Positions 46,440-56,277 are shown, counted from the stretch's first letter. The stretch: DNA of 64,000 bases from Sphingobacterium pedocola (GCF_015209965.1 NZ_MU158692.1:62001-126000), one strand, 5' to 3'. The notes: a model not told the origin generated them from the sequence alone. A program made the numbers and translations.

Positions 46440-48353
46440 ATGTCAAAAATTATAGGAATCGACTTAGGGACTACCAATTCATGTGTTGCTGTGATGGAAG
46501 GTAACGAACCGGTAGTTATAGCTAACAACGAAGGTAAACGTACTACACCTTCTATTGTTGCTTTTGTAGATGGTGGCGAGCGAAAAGTTGGTGACCCAGC
46601 TAAGCGTCAAGCTATTACAAATCCACATAAGACCATATATTCCATAAAACGTTTCATGGGGACTTCTTTTAACGAAGCACAAAAAGAACTTTCTCATATT
46701 CCTTATAACATTGTTAAAGGTGACAACAACACGCCTCGTGTAGAAATCGACGACCGCAAATACACACCGCAAGAAATATCTGCAATGATACTTCAGAAAA
46801 TGAAAAAAACTGCGGAGGATTATTTAGGTCAAGAGGTGAGTCGTGCAGTAATCACGGTACCGGCGTACTTCAATGATGCACAACGTCAAGCGACTAAAGA
46901 AGCGGGCGAAATTGCAGGTCTTAAAGTAGAACGCATCATCAACGAGCCTACGGCTGCTGCTTTAGCGTATGGTCTTGACAAAGCAAACAAAGACATGAAA
47001 ATTGTCGTATTTGACTGTGGTGGTGGTACACATGATGTATCCGTACTAGAGTTGGGCGACGGCGTATTCGAAGTAAAATCAACTGATGGTGATACTCACC
47101 TAGGTGGTGATGACTTTGATAATGTAATTATCAACTGGTTAGCTGAAGAATTTTCAAACGAAAATAATGGTTTTGATCTGAAAAAAGATGCAATGGCATT
47201 ACAACGTCTGAAGGAAGCTGCTGAGAAAGCAAAAATTGAATTATCAAGTACGTCTTCTACAGAGATAAATCTACCATATATTACAGCTGACGCGACAGGT
47301 CCAAAACACTTAGTCCGTACATTATCACGTGCTAAATTTGAAAACTTAGCGGCAGATTTAATCAAACGCACGATAGATCCTTGCCGTACAGCATTGAAAA
47401 ATGCAGGCTACAGCACGTCAGATATCGACGAGATCATTTTGGTAGGTGGATCGACCCGTATTCCTGCAATCGTAGATGCAGTTAAAGGATTCTTCGGAAA
47501 AGAACCTTCAAAAGGCGTTAACCCTGATGAAGTCGTTGCGTTAGGTGCTGCCATCCAAGGTGGTGTATTGACAGGTGAAGTAAAAGATGTATTGTTATTA
47601 GATGTCACTCCGCTTTCATTGGGTATCGAGACTATGGGTGGTGTAATGACAAAATTGATCGAAGCGAATACCACTATTCCGACTAAAAAATCGGAAACAT
47701 TCTCTACGGCATCAGACAATCAGCCTTCGGTAGAAATTCACGTATTGCAAGGCGAGCGTCCTATGGCTTCTCAAAACCGGACGTTGGGTCGTTTCCAATT
47801 GACGGACATACCTCCGGCTCCTCGCGGAATCCCGCAAATTGAGGTTATTTTTGATATCGATGCAAATGGTATTATCAAAGTGTCTGCTAAAGATAAGGCA
47901 ACTGGCAAAGAGCAAAATATCCGTATTGAAGCATCTTCTGGCTTATCCGAAGAAGATATCCAAAAAATGAAACAAGAGGCGGAGGCAAATGCAGAAGCTG
48001 ACCAAAAAATTAAAGAAGAAGCAGATAAAATCAATGCTGCCGATGCTTTAATCTTCTCTACAGAGAAACAACTGAAAGAGTACGGTGACAAAATTTCTGC
48101 AGAGAAAAAAGCGCCTATCGATGCAGGCTTAGAAAAGTTGAAAGCAGCTTACGCCGCTAGAAACTTCACTGACATTGATACCGCTTCAGCTGAATTACAA
48201 AATGCCTGGAATGCAGCTTCAGAAGAAATGTACGCAGCTTCTCAAGACGGCTCACAACCACAAGGTGATGCAGGTAAAGCTAACACCGGAGGTGACGCGA
48301 ACCAAGGTGGAGCAGATGATGTACAGGATGTAGATTTCGAAGAAGTGAAATAA
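46440..48353 (+). CDS. dnaK: chaperone DnaK (Hsp70)
   Basis: A 637-residue Hsp70. The ATPase domain starts IGIDLGTTNSCVAVMEGN, with phosphate-2 loop DCGGGTHDVSVLEL and the VGGSTRIPAI adenosine loop; substrate-binding domain from about 390; lid helices to the DVQDVDFEEVK tail, which ends in the usual EEVK-like motif. It folds and disaggregates proteins in the cytoplasm with DnaJ and GrpE, which are not in the window. Translation is supported by near-consensus family length. A long hairpin follows. Confidence 0.98.
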   Translation: MSKIIGIDLGTTNSCVAVMEGNEPVVIANNEGKRTTPSIVAFVDGGERKVGDPAKRQAITNPHKTIYSIKRFMGTSFNEAQKELSHIPYNIVKGDNNTPRVEIDDRKYTPQEISAMILQKMKKTAEDYLGQEVSRAVITVPAYFNDAQRQATKEAGEIAGLKVERIINEPTAAALAYGLDKANKDMKIVVFDCGGGTHDVSVLELGDGVFEVKSTDGDTHLGGDDFDNVIINWLAEEFSNENNGFDLKKDAMALQRLKEAAEKAKIELSSTSSTEINLPYITADATGPKHLVRTLSRAKFENLAADLIKRTIDPCRTALKNAGYSTSDIDEIILVGGSTRIPAIVDAVKGFFGKEPSKGVNPDEVVALGAAIQGGVLTGEVKDVLLLDVTPLSLGIETMGGVMTKLIEANTTIPTKKSETFSTASDNQPSVEIHVLQGERPMASQNRTLGRFQLTDIPPAPRGIPQIEVIFDIDANGIIKVSAKDKATGKEQNIRIEASSGLSEEDIQKMKQEAEANAEADQKIKEEADKINAADALIFSTEKQLKEYGDKISAEKKAPIDAGLEKLKAAYAARNFTDIDTASAELQNAWNAASEEMYAASQDGSQPQGDAGKANTGGDANQGGADDVQDVDFEEVK

Positions 48354-48373
48354 TTCACCTGTTGTTCTATATA

Positions 48374-48412
48374 AATAATAAGCCCGAAGATTACATCTTC
48401 GGGCTTATTATT
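48374..48412. terminator. bidirectional terminator between dnaK and the DUF2459 gene
   Basis: A perfect 18-bp stem containing AAGCCCGAAGAT and its complement around the loop TAC, with A/T-rich ends on both sides. It starts 20 bases after dnaK and lies 33 bases past the stop of the convergent gene. Confidence 0.9.
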
Positions 48413-48445
48413 TATATGTTATCGAATACTGACTTTTCGTTTACC

Positions 48446-49120
48446 TTATCGGTAATGCCTTAAAATCCCTTTATCAAAAACGGTCCAAACTCCAGACGGA
48501 AGTCCAGCCCTTTTCAATGCATTATTAGTCCATGTATTACAGGAAAAAAGGAGATTGTATGCTCCTTTAGCTTCGTAAAATGCGTCATCCTGGTTATACT
48601 GTGCTGTGGTCTCAATATATACTGCATTATTTTCGGAATCGCTATCTAAACTCGCTAAAACATAATTTACAAGTAGTTTATATTGATTGGAATCGATCGC
48701 TATTTTATAACAAAGCGAACTTTCTGTCATATCTTTATAGTACGTAACGTGTAAAGCCGTTTCACCTAGTCCCGAAACGGCAATCAATGCTGTCGAAACT
48801 TTCAAGTCCTTCCATTCGGGAGTTTTGAGATAAAAACCTTTATCACCCCAACCAATAGAAACCCACTGCTGAGCAGTATCTTTACCGCGGGTTTTATCAA
48901 ATGGAAAAATGCTCGACCAGTTCATCAAATCATTTTGCACAGGAAAGACAAGGTCTGTATGTACATCGTTAGAGAGAAGGTAAATGGTTACATCCTTTGA
49001 TGTGGAAACCTTCTTTTTAACAGCTGGAATACGCGACAAAATAAACTCTGCACCAAAATAAATGAAGATTACAAAAAGAAGCCCAGCAACAACATAAGTC
49101 AACACGAGTAGTATTTTCAT
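48446..49120 (-). CDS. TIGR02117/DUF2459-family membrane-anchored protein
   Basis: A 224-residue protein with one N-terminal membrane segment (LVLTYVVAGLLFVIFIYFGA) and a soluble domain. Conserved DUF2459 features are SNDVHTDLVFP, WVSIGWGDKGFY and FSCNTWTNNALKRAGLP. The Cys in SCNTW and the His in DVHTD suggest a papain/NlpC-like fold facing the periplasm; catalytic activity has not been shown for the family, as far as I know. Confidence 0.8.
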   Translation of the reverse strand: MKILLVLTYVVAGLLFVIFIYFGAEFILSRIPAVKKKVSTSKDVTIYLLSNDVHTDLVFPVQNDLMNWSSIFPFDKTRGKDTAQQWVSIGWGDKGFYLKTPEWKDLKVSTALIAVSGLGETALHVTYYKDMTESSLCYKIAIDSNQYKLLVNYVLASLDSDSENNAVYIETTAQYNQDDAFYEAKGAYNLLFSCNTWTNNALKRAGLPSGVWTVFDKGILRHYR

Positions 49121-49198
49121 AAGCTATAAGTCATAAAAAAAAGCTAATCCGAATTTGGAAAAGCCTTTCATCATCATCGTTTTTAAACAGATAATTGC

Positions 49199-50116
49199 TT
49201 AAAATAATTTCTCTGGATAAGTGCCGTTTTCTATTAATCTTGAAATCGATTCCTGTACAATGGGCTTATCTTCCTTATACGTCACACCAAACCACTTGGC
49301 AGACGTCGGTATCACTTTGAAGTCTGCTAAGCCATGTCTTACCATATAATCCGGAACGGAAGGGATAAAGAATTCGGCTTTTAAATTTTCGCTATTCTCT
49401 TCCACAAACGCAGGGAACATATCCAGTGCAACTTCAAACACCTTTGGCGTAAATCCCCAAAAATTCATAGAGACACGGGAGTCGGCATTAAGATTATATT
49501 GAACACCGTCCTCTTCGTAAACAATTTTTTTATGTTTTGTTGTTTCATCATCTACATAATAAATATTCGTTCGTTCTTTCACAGACGCCATATTGCCCTC
49601 AGGAGTCACCTCACAAACCCCGCGCGACACGTAACCGTAGTCTGACATCGTGTTACCTACCTTAAAGCCTATTAATGACATGTGGGTATCGGAAACTTCT
49701 GTAGTAAGGAATAGACCCATTTTTTGAAATGCATCCGTACCATAAAAGTCATCCGCGTTAATCACACAAAAAGGTTCATGAATATTATCTTTCGCGCTCA
49801 TTACAGCGTGAGCTGTACCCCAAGGCTTTTCGCGTACAATATCTCTATCTACACCAAATTTACGTAAGTCAAAATCCTGAAAAGCGTAATCCACCTCTAT
49901 TTTACCTTTCAATTTTTCGTCAAATTTTTCTCGCATTATCGTTTCAAATTCCTTACGGATTAGAAAAACTACTTTGCCAAATCCCGATTTTATGGCGTCA
50001 TAGATAGAATAATCAATAATAGTCTCACCATGAGGACCAAAGCTATCAACTTGTTTCAAAGAACCGTATCTGCTTGCCATTCCTGCAGCAAGTACTAATA
50101 AAGTAGGTTTGCTCAT
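49199..50116 (-). CDS. sugar-nucleotide-type nucleotidyltransferase
   Basis: A 305-residue protein with the nucleotidyltransferase start LLVLAAGMASRYGSLKQ, where the AAG-x4-R-x-K loop binds the nucleotide triphosphate, and CVINADDFYG as the metal-binding Asp motif. It belongs to the family of UDP-glucose/NDP-sugar pyrophosphorylase-like enzymes. The sugar is unknown. It stands alone between a DUF2459 and a HerA-like gene. Confidence 0.82.
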   Translation of the reverse strand: MSKPTLLVLAAGMASRYGSLKQVDSFGPHGETIIDYSIYDAIKSGFGKVVFLIRKEFETIMREKFDEKLKGKIEVDYAFQDFDLRKFGVDRDIVREKPWGTAHAVMSAKDNIHEPFCVINADDFYGTDAFQKMGLFLTTEVSDTHMSLIGFKVGNTMSDYGYVSRGVCEVTPEGNMASVKERTNIYYVDDETTKHKKIVYEEDGVQYNLNADSRVSMNFWGFTPKVFEVALDMFPAFVEENSENLKAEFFIPSVPDYMVRHGLADFKVIPTSAKWFGVTYKEDKPIVQESISRLIENGTYPEKLF

Positions 50117-50258
50117 TATAAATTTATCTTGTTAACTCCTTTACGTATCCTACAAACTTAGATAAAATGCTTTGCATTCGCCAAAGCTTAATAGAAAAAC
50201 ATTATTCATTTTTTATTGCATGAGTGCTCCGCGTTTTATCGATTTATTTTCGATGAGC

Positions 50259-51806
50259 CTATTTCCTTTTAAATATTGAATTTAATATCCCATTGGCAAT
50301 TTTCCCCAGCAATTTAGCACCTTCTCGGGCGAGTGTCCGACTAGCTTGTGTTTGAGCTGCCTCCAAAGGTGTTTGCCTGCGTGACCTGGAAGACGTATTG
50401 GTTTTAGTTGTCTTTTCAGCCTCCTCCTGCGCTTTTTCTTCCACACGTTTTGCTTCAGCAGAAGTTTGACGCTCTACTATAATTTCTGACGCTGTACGTC
50501 TCTCTACTCTTTGTTGATATTTCGAATAATATTCGGAATTTCTTACGATAGTGTTATACATCTCCGGATTAGCAGGTCCCATTATCGCCCGCGCTGGAAC
50601 GAGATGCGTAGCTACGACTTCTGTGGGAATACCCTTATCATTTAATACCGTAATCAGCGCTTGCCCAGTACCTAGCGAGGTAAGAACTTTATCGATTTCA
50701 TAAAATTCGGATGTAGGGTACGTTTTTACGGTTTTACGGAGGTTTTCTGCGTCATTAGGTGTAAAAGCACGCAGTGCATGTTGGATTCTATTACCCAATT
50801 GACCTAAAACACTCTCAGGAATATCTGTAGCCGCTTGTGTACAAAAGAACACCCCTATCCCTTTGGATCTGATCAACCTCACAATCTGCTCTACCTGCAT
50901 CAAAAAAGCTTTAGACGCTCCATTAAACAGCAAATGCGCTTCATCAAAGAAAAACACCAATTTAGGTTTTTCTACATCACCAACCTCCGGCATTTTTTTG
51001 AAAAGCTGTGCTAGAAGGCTCAAGAGGAACGTAGAAAATAATAGGGGTTGATCTTGGATATCTGCTATATTTAAGAGCGTAATCACACCTTTACCGTCTA
51101 CTTTCCCAAATAAATCTTGAATATCAAATTCCCTTTCTCCAAAGATATGCGCGACCCCCTGTTGTTCAATGGCAACTATTTTTCGTAATATCGTCCCTGC
51201 GCTAGCCGTACTTATCTTCCCATAATCTGCCTTGATCTCCTCTGCTCCCGCGCCTTCAGATAAATATGACAATAATTTCTTGAGGTCATCGAGATCAACC
51301 AAAGGTAATTTGGTGTCATCTGCATATTTAAACATAGCACTTAATACGCCTGACTGCGTTTCATTAAGATCCAGAATTCTAGCAAGAAGTATTGGTCCGA
51401 AATCTTCTACTGTAATACGCATAGAAGAACCCAATTTGCCACTAATGGAAAAAATTTCTATGGGAAACGCGGCAGGGATAAACGGAATGCCAACGAGACT
51501 ACCCCGCTCCAATAACGCATCGTTTGTATTACCCGGTTCAGCGAGCCCTGATAAATCACCCTTGACGTCTAGCATAAATACCGGCACGCCTGCATCCGAA
51601 AGTTGTTCGGCCATCAGCTGCAAGGTGCGCGTCTTACCAGTACCTGTAGCACCGGCAATAAGACCATGACGGTTCATCATCTTTAATGCCAAATTCACTT
51701 TAGCGTCCGTAATGACTTCTCCCTTAAGTATCCCCGACCCCAGTTGTATAAAAGAACCCTTGGGATTATAAGAGGCATTAATTTTATCGATAAATGGTTG
51801 GCTCAT
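50259..51806 (-). CDS. HerA-like ATPase (DUF853 family)
   Basis: A 515-residue FtsK/HerA-type ATPase. Walker A is GATGTGKT (52-59), Walker B FFFDEAHLLF (near 290), with an IRSKGIGVFFCTQ segment after it as in the family's sensor region. The C-terminal about 100 residues are charged and rich in Glu, Lys and Arg, followed by a hydrophobic KLLGKIANGIL end. The family is often annotated as putative ATP-binding or helicase; the role is not established. It is transcribed divergently from the gene at 52106. Confidence 0.88.
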   Translation of the reverse strand: MSQPFIDKINASYNPKGSFIQLGSGILKGEVITDAKVNLALKMMNRHGLIAGATGTGKTRTLQLMAEQLSDAGVPVFMLDVKGDLSGLAEPGNTNDALLERGSLVGIPFIPAAFPIEIFSISGKLGSSMRITVEDFGPILLARILDLNETQSGVLSAMFKYADDTKLPLVDLDDLKKLLSYLSEGAGAEEIKADYGKISTASAGTILRKIVAIEQQGVAHIFGEREFDIQDLFGKVDGKGVITLLNIADIQDQPLLFSTFLLSLLAQLFKKMPEVGDVEKPKLVFFFDEAHLLFNGASKAFLMQVEQIVRLIRSKGIGVFFCTQAATDIPESVLGQLGNRIQHALRAFTPNDAENLRKTVKTYPTSEFYEIDKVLTSLGTGQALITVLNDKGIPTEVVATHLVPARAIMGPANPEMYNTIVRNSEYYSKYQQRVERRTASEIIVERQTSAEAKRVEEKAQEEAEKTTKTNTSSRSRRQTPLEAAQTQASRTLAREGAKLLGKIANGILNSIFKRK

Positions 51807-52051
51807 AGTATTATTAATAAAAATTCAACTCTTTAAAAAATACGTTTATTAAACTTCAATAACTTAATTAGGCGGAAACAGTTCAGAATATAATTCGCAA
51901 TAAACAAAAGTTTCAGCTATCGAATTTATAAATATTTGGAGAGATTATTGCAATATTTAACAAGACAAGGTTTTCTATATTAACAAATCGTTAATTTATG
52001 TAGATTTTATAAGAAGTTTTGTAATATTTATACCATATAATTAAAAAAAAG

Positions 52052-52082
52052 CTTGGCTTTCTAACGAATTATTTTATTTTTG
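52052..52082 (+). promoter_or_regulatory. consensus promoter of the 52106-54831 unit
   Basis: CTTG at 52052-52055, a 19-base spacer, then TATTTTTG (52075-52082), a perfect TAnnTTTG -7 box. Transcription should start near 52087, giving a leader of about 20 bases before the ATG at 52106. The rest of the 300-bp gap to the divergent HerA-like gene is AT-rich and shows nothing else clear. Confidence 0.75.
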
Positions 52083-52105
52083 TGAAAGTACAATAAAGAA
52101 AATAG

Positions 52106-52450
52106 ATGTATAATAAGGTATATAGAATAGTATCAGCAAAGATTTGCTTCTTTATCTTCTTTACGAAGATGCTGATTTCTGCTACGCCTATTTTTATCGA
52201 CAATGTTGACCAAGGAACTATCCTTCAGGTAGTCATGCAACTGGAAATTGAAAGTGCAAAAAGCAATAGCAATTCTAACAATGAAGATCTTCATGAGCAT
52301 GGCGTAAAAGTATTCAAACCTGATGCTATAGATTTCTTAGCTTTTAATCCCACCATCGAAAACCAGAGCCAGAGTAAGACTTATCTTCAAAACGAACGGA
52401 GTATTACCTCTTACCACCCTACTGTGCCCACCCCCCCTCCTAACTGCTAA
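52106..52450 (+). CDS. small exported or membrane protein, unknown, C-terminal Cys
   Basis: I do not recognise this 114-residue protein. It has an N-terminal hydrophobic stretch (ICFFIFFTKMLISATPIFI) that could be a signal peptide or anchor, then a polar region rich in Ser, Asn and Glu, and ends YHPTVPTPPPNC, a proline-rich tail with cysteine as the last residue. It sits right behind a consensus promoter and 100 bp before the SulP gene, so it may belong to the anion-transport unit. Confidence 0.65.
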   Translation: MYNKVYRIVSAKICFFIFFTKMLISATPIFIDNVDQGTILQVVMQLEIESAKSNSNSNNEDLHEHGVKVFKPDAIDFLAFNPTIENQSQSKTYLQNERSITSYHPTVPTPPPNC

Positions 52451-52550
52451 ATTTACGCATCGTATTTATGATTTGTTTGCTAACAGCTTAGCTAAACTAG
52501 TCTGTGTTGTGATTATTCAGTAGATTTTTAAAAAAAATTTTATAGAAATT

Positions 52551-54125
52551 ATGTTAGGAACTCGTATGTCTGCTTTTCTAAAATTATCGAAAAGGGACTT
52601 AAAATATGACTTACCAGCGAGTATTGTTGTATTCCTGGTAGCTTTACCCCTATGTTTGGGTATTGCAATGGCATCCGGTGCGCCATTATTTGCCGGAGTA
52701 TTAACAGGTGTTATTGGGGGGATTGTGGTAGCGTCTATCTCGGGTTCTCCACTTAGTGTCAGCGGACCGGCCGCTGGATTGACGGTTATCGTATTAGGTG
52801 CTATACAGGACCTCGGCGCCTATGAAACCTTTACATTAGCGGTGTTAATTGCCGGTGCGGTACAGTTGGTTCTGGGTATTTTGAAAGCTGGAATGATAGG
52901 AAATTATTTTCCTTCAGCTGTGATTCTAGGGATGCTCGCGGCGATAGGTATTACTATCATATTAAAACAACTTCCCTTAGCAGTAGGTCTTTCTGAATCT
53001 CACGCTTTTGAACTGGATAACGGAGGCGGAATTACAGCTTTTTCTGACACCATTTTTTCAGCAGTAAACTGGGGAGCCGCTATAATCTGTTTTTTGTCAT
53101 TGGCAATACTCATATATTGGCCGAAGATCAAAACGTTAAATAAGGTTCCAGCTCCTCTAGTGGTTGTGCTTGTGGGAGTAGGACTAAGCATGGCGTTCGC
53201 AGGTAGTTCTTGGGGCTTAAATCCAGATCATCTAGTATCCATTCCGGTGGTATCCTCATTTACCGAATTTACGGGGTTGTTTGTGTTTCCTGATTTTACA
53301 CAAATTCTAAACAAGGATGTTTGGATAGTAGCCTTCACCATCGCAATTATCGCAAGTTTAGAAACGCTGCTGAGTATCGAAGCGATAGATAAGCTCGACC
53401 CTTTTAAACGCAATTCTCCAACGAATAGAGAATTGTTAGCGCAAGGTGTCGGAAACATGACTAGTGGCCTTTTGGGAGGCTTACCGATGACGTCCGTAAT
53501 TGTACGTTCATCGGCAAATGCAAATGCCGGGGGTAGAACCCGCCAATCAGCCATTTTTCATGGTATATGGCTACTTGCCGCATTGGTGGCTATTCCCTCC
53601 CTTATCAATTTGATTCCGTTATCTTGTTTAGCTGCAATTTTACTACACACAGGCTATAAACTGGCGAATCCTGCACTTTTCAAAAAGATATACCACAAAG
53701 GCTTGGATCAGTTTATTCCTTTTACTATTACCGTAGTGGCAATTGTTGCTACTGATTTATTAATGGGTGTTGGGATAGGAATTGTTGTCGCAACGTTCTA
53801 CATTCTTCGTGCGAACATGCAGAATGCATATAAGTTTAATATTGAAGAAGGTGATTTTAAAAACGAAGCGACTTTAACACTGGCTGAGGAAGTTTCATTC
53901 CTTAATAAAGTGCCTATCCAACAGAAATTATACAACCTTCCAAAATCAGTAAATCGGGTAGTAATTAATGGCCAACACAGCAAATTCATAGATAAAGATG
54001 TGATCGAGGTGATTAAAGATTTTGAGCAAAATGCACTAAGTAAAGGCCTCGAAATCGAACTAAACGATATAAATTATAAAAAAAAAACATACCGGAAGAA
54101 ACAGAAACTTCAAAAGGTAATTTAA
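52551..54125 (+). CDS. SulP-family anion transporter
   Basis: A 524-residue polytopic membrane protein of the SulP/SLC26 family. The start LKYDLPASIVVFLVALPLCLGIAMASGAP and SGSPLSVSGPAAGLTVIVLGAI are the family signature, with about 12-14 membrane segments. A short STAS-like domain (about 440-505) forms the cytoplasmic tail, followed by a Lys-rich end. The carbonic anhydrase gene is 58 bp downstream, so bicarbonate is the likely substrate; sulfate is the alternative. ATG at 52566 would be a second start. Confidence 0.92.
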   Translation: MLGTRMSAFLKLSKRDLKYDLPASIVVFLVALPLCLGIAMASGAPLFAGVLTGVIGGIVVASISGSPLSVSGPAAGLTVIVLGAIQDLGAYETFTLAVLIAGAVQLVLGILKAGMIGNYFPSAVILGMLAAIGITIILKQLPLAVGLSESHAFELDNGGGITAFSDTIFSAVNWGAAIICFLSLAILIYWPKIKTLNKVPAPLVVVLVGVGLSMAFAGSSWGLNPDHLVSIPVVSSFTEFTGLFVFPDFTQILNKDVWIVAFTIAIIASLETLLSIEAIDKLDPFKRNSPTNRELLAQGVGNMTSGLLGGLPMTSVIVRSSANANAGGRTRQSAIFHGIWLLAALVAIPSLINLIPLSCLAAILLHTGYKLANPALFKKIYHKGLDQFIPFTITVVAIVATDLLMGVGIGIVVATFYILRANMQNAYKFNIEEGDFKNEATLTLAEEVSFLNKVPIQQKLYNLPKSVNRVVINGQHSKFIDKDVIEVIKDFEQNALSKGLEIELNDINYKKKTYRKKQKLQKVI

Positions 54126-54150
54126 AAAACTAAATTAAATGCTGTATCTT

Positions 54151-54170
54151 GAATAGCTTTTACGCTATTC
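54151..54170 (+). promoter_or_regulatory. stem-loop between SulP and carbonic anhydrase genes
   Basis: GAATAGC and GCTATTC pair perfectly (7 bp) around a 6-base loop, 13 bases before the carbonic anhydrase start. There is no T-tract after it, so a processing or translation-control role is more likely than termination. Confidence 0.4.
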
Positions 54171-54183
54171 TAAATTTAAAAAT

Positions 54184-54831
54184 ATGGGAAATAACGAATT
54201 AGAATTAGGTTTTAAAAAAATATTAGACGGAAACAAAGACTGGGTTAATTTTGTAAGCGAAGATACAACGGGTCGTTTCCAACAACTAGCAAAAGGCCAA
54301 AGTCCAGAAATATTATGGATCGGTTGCGCAGATAGCCGCGTACCAGCAAATGAGCTGACAGGTAAAAAGCCTGGTGAAGTATTTGTACACCGTAACATTG
54401 CAAACATGTGCGTACACTCCGATATGAGTATGCTGTCAGTGCTCGATTATGCTGTTAACGTATTGAAGGTAAAACATGTGATTGTAGCCGGTCATTACGG
54501 GTGTGGAGGAGTCGCAGCATCACTGAGCCGCAACCAATATGGGATCATTGACAACTGGTTGTGCCACATAAAAGATGTATATAGACTTCACGCTGCAGAG
54601 ATCGATGCTATTGAAGACGCAGAAAAGAAAACTAATAGGTTGGTAGAGTTAAATGTAAAGGAGCAAGTTTTCAATTTATGCACAACCTCTATCGTCCAGA
54701 ACGCATGGAAAGATCGTGAAGATTTGGCAATACACGGCATGGTTGTAAACATAGGTACGGGTGAACTTATTAACTTAGATTCGACATTTACCAGCAATGA
54801 CGATCTAGGAGACGTGTTCGCCTATAAATAG
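54184..54831 (+). CDS. beta-class carbonic anhydrase
   Basis: A 215-residue beta-carbonic anhydrase. The zinc ligands are Cys48 (in GCADSR), His104 and Cys107 (in AGHYGCGG), with Asp50 and Arg52 forming the active-site dyad. It interconverts carbon dioxide and bicarbonate in the cytoplasm. Following the SulP gene in the same direction, it probably traps or supplies bicarbonate for that transporter. A strong terminator follows. Confidence 0.96.
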   Translation: MGNNELELGFKKILDGNKDWVNFVSEDTTGRFQQLAKGQSPEILWIGCADSRVPANELTGKKPGEVFVHRNIANMCVHSDMSMLSVLDYAVNVLKVKHVIVAGHYGCGGVAASLSRNQYGIIDNWLCHIKDVYRLHAAEIDAIEDAEKKTNRLVELNVKEQVFNLCTTSIVQNAWKDREDLAIHGMVVNIGTGELINLDSTFTSNDDLGDVFAYK

Positions 54832-54832
54832 G

Positions 54833-54877
54833 ATATAAAAAAGCTCCGACAAGCTTCTTGTCGGAGCTTTTTTATAT
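54833..54877. terminator. terminator after carbonic anhydrase
   Basis: A perfect 21-bp stem (ATATAAAAAAGCTCCGACAAG arm core GCTCCGACAAG) around the loop CTT, with a T-run inside the second arm. It lies directly after the stop and 7 bases from the stop of the convergent gene, so it can serve both. Confidence 0.9.
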
Positions 54878-54884
54878 TTGTGAT

Positions 54885-56162
54885 TTATCTCAGAATAGTA
54901 CCTTCGGTGGTAACGCCCTTGACGTACGGATCGGCATATTTCCCAACGATCACAGCAAATTCCTCCCGGCTTACTATGCTGTCCTGGTCAAACTCACCAA
55001 CAAACTTTAACTTGTTAGACCAGTCCTTTTTGATTTGTGCATCCATCTCCATTCCTCTAAAACTCACGAACCTGACCAAGCTTAAAAGATCTTTCCAGGT
55101 CAGATATTCACCGTCATTATCCATGAACCACAGCTGACTTCTTGAATGCAATTGATTAAATATGGGTTTGATTTCTTCAAACTTAATGCTGTCTTTGCTA
55201 TCAAAAACATAATTGTCCTCTTTTTTCTTTCCTGTCAATAGGCCCGCGAGATACATTTTTTCAACTGCGCGATAATGGACATGGGAAATCGGAATATCGT
55301 GAAGGGGTAACAATCTAGCATTAAAGGTTATCAACTCTGTTTGCAACTTGCGTGTGTCGATCTTGTCTGCTGTGGTCTTGAAAAATGCACAATATGCCGC
55401 TATTGCACCCAACGTTTGACCAAGTTGCGCGCGCAGGGGTATACTCTCGGCATTGCGAGCAACCTGAATCAGATATTGTGTCGGAAACAGGTTCTGATTT
55501 GATTGGCTCAGTATATTATTCAAAACATAGGAATACACAACACTGTCTACTTCGCCTACGGCAACCGTAGTACGTGATAGATCCAATGAATGCGCATCTG
55601 CAGGGGATATTCTTCCGGGCTTATAATAACCCTCCATACCTTTTACCAACGACTTTAATTTCCCTTCTTCCGTGGCATCAATGAGCGCGCGTACGGTATG
55701 TTTCTGTTTGTTTGATAAGGTGACTTCCCAATCTTTTTTGCCTCGTAACACCGATTGCACAGATAATGACTTCATTACAGTGAGATTGGGCTGCTCAGAA
55801 ATGATTTTTTCCAACGCATTCATTGCTAGTCGTGGACTGATATCTCGTTTTACCATTTGTGCGATGGAATCATTGATCTCTTTGCTCATCGCTATTTTCA
55901 TTAACACATCCATCCAAATACCTCCATCTAAATTAGCGTTAGATAAAATAGTAGTGGCCCCAGTAGTAAGCGATGGCACGATTTGGTCTTGCTCCATCAC
56001 CCAAAGTGTAGGGACGCTGGATTGCGCGCTTTGCACAGCAGCAGTAAAGGCTTCTATATCACACCCGTATACCAATAAGGTTGGCTTAGTTTTTTTTTGC
56101 GCCATTAGTAGTATGGGACTGATGAGGTATATAAAAATATAAAGACGAAATTTCATTTGCAC
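54885..56162 (-). CDS. degenerate FAD-dependent oxidoreductase-like exported protein
   Basis: A 425-residue protein with a signal peptide (ending ILLMAQ). The next segment, TLLVYGCDIEAFTAAVQSAQ, aligns with the start of FAD-dependent oxidoreductases of the PF12831 type, but the GxGxxG dinucleotide loop is lost (YGCDIEAF). A GQTLGAIAAYCA segment resembles the second flavin-contact region. The C-terminal about 60 residues (REEFAVIVGKYADPYV) recall an S-layer-homology-like end. It is probably a pseudo-enzyme or a highly changed flavoprotein. ATG at 56156 (MKFRLY) is an equally good start. Confidence 0.65.
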   Translation of the reverse strand: MQMKFRLYIFIYLISPILLMAQKKTKPTLLVYGCDIEAFTAAVQSAQSSVPTLWVMEQDQIVPSLTTGATTILSNANLDGGIWMDVLMKIAMSKEINDSIAQMVKRDISPRLAMNALEKIISEQPNLTVMKSLSVQSVLRGKKDWEVTLSNKQKHTVRALIDATEEGKLKSLVKGMEGYYKPGRISPADAHSLDLSRTTVAVGEVDSVVYSYVLNNILSQSNQNLFPTQYLIQVARNAESIPLRAQLGQTLGAIAAYCAFFKTTADKIDTRKLQTELITFNARLLPLHDIPISHVHYRAVEKMYLAGLLTGKKKEDNYVFDSKDSIKFEEIKPIFNQLHSRSQLWFMDNDGEYLTWKDLLSLVRFVSFRGMEMDAQIKKDWSNKLKFVGEFDQDSIVSREEFAVIVGKYADPYVKGVTTEGTILR

Positions 56163-56277
56163 GGTATTTATTCCGAAAATACATAAAATTAATTTATACC
56201 ACCGTAAATAAGATCGTGCTCATTTGGAGGAAACGATCATCCTGACATAACTATTTTATGCAGATGAAAACTATTAC

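Noticed and set aside
52106..52450. Possible sortase or lipid anchor at the Cys-ended tail of the small protein
   Set aside because: No LPxTG-like motif is present, and a terminal Cys alone is not evidence for anchoring in bacteria.
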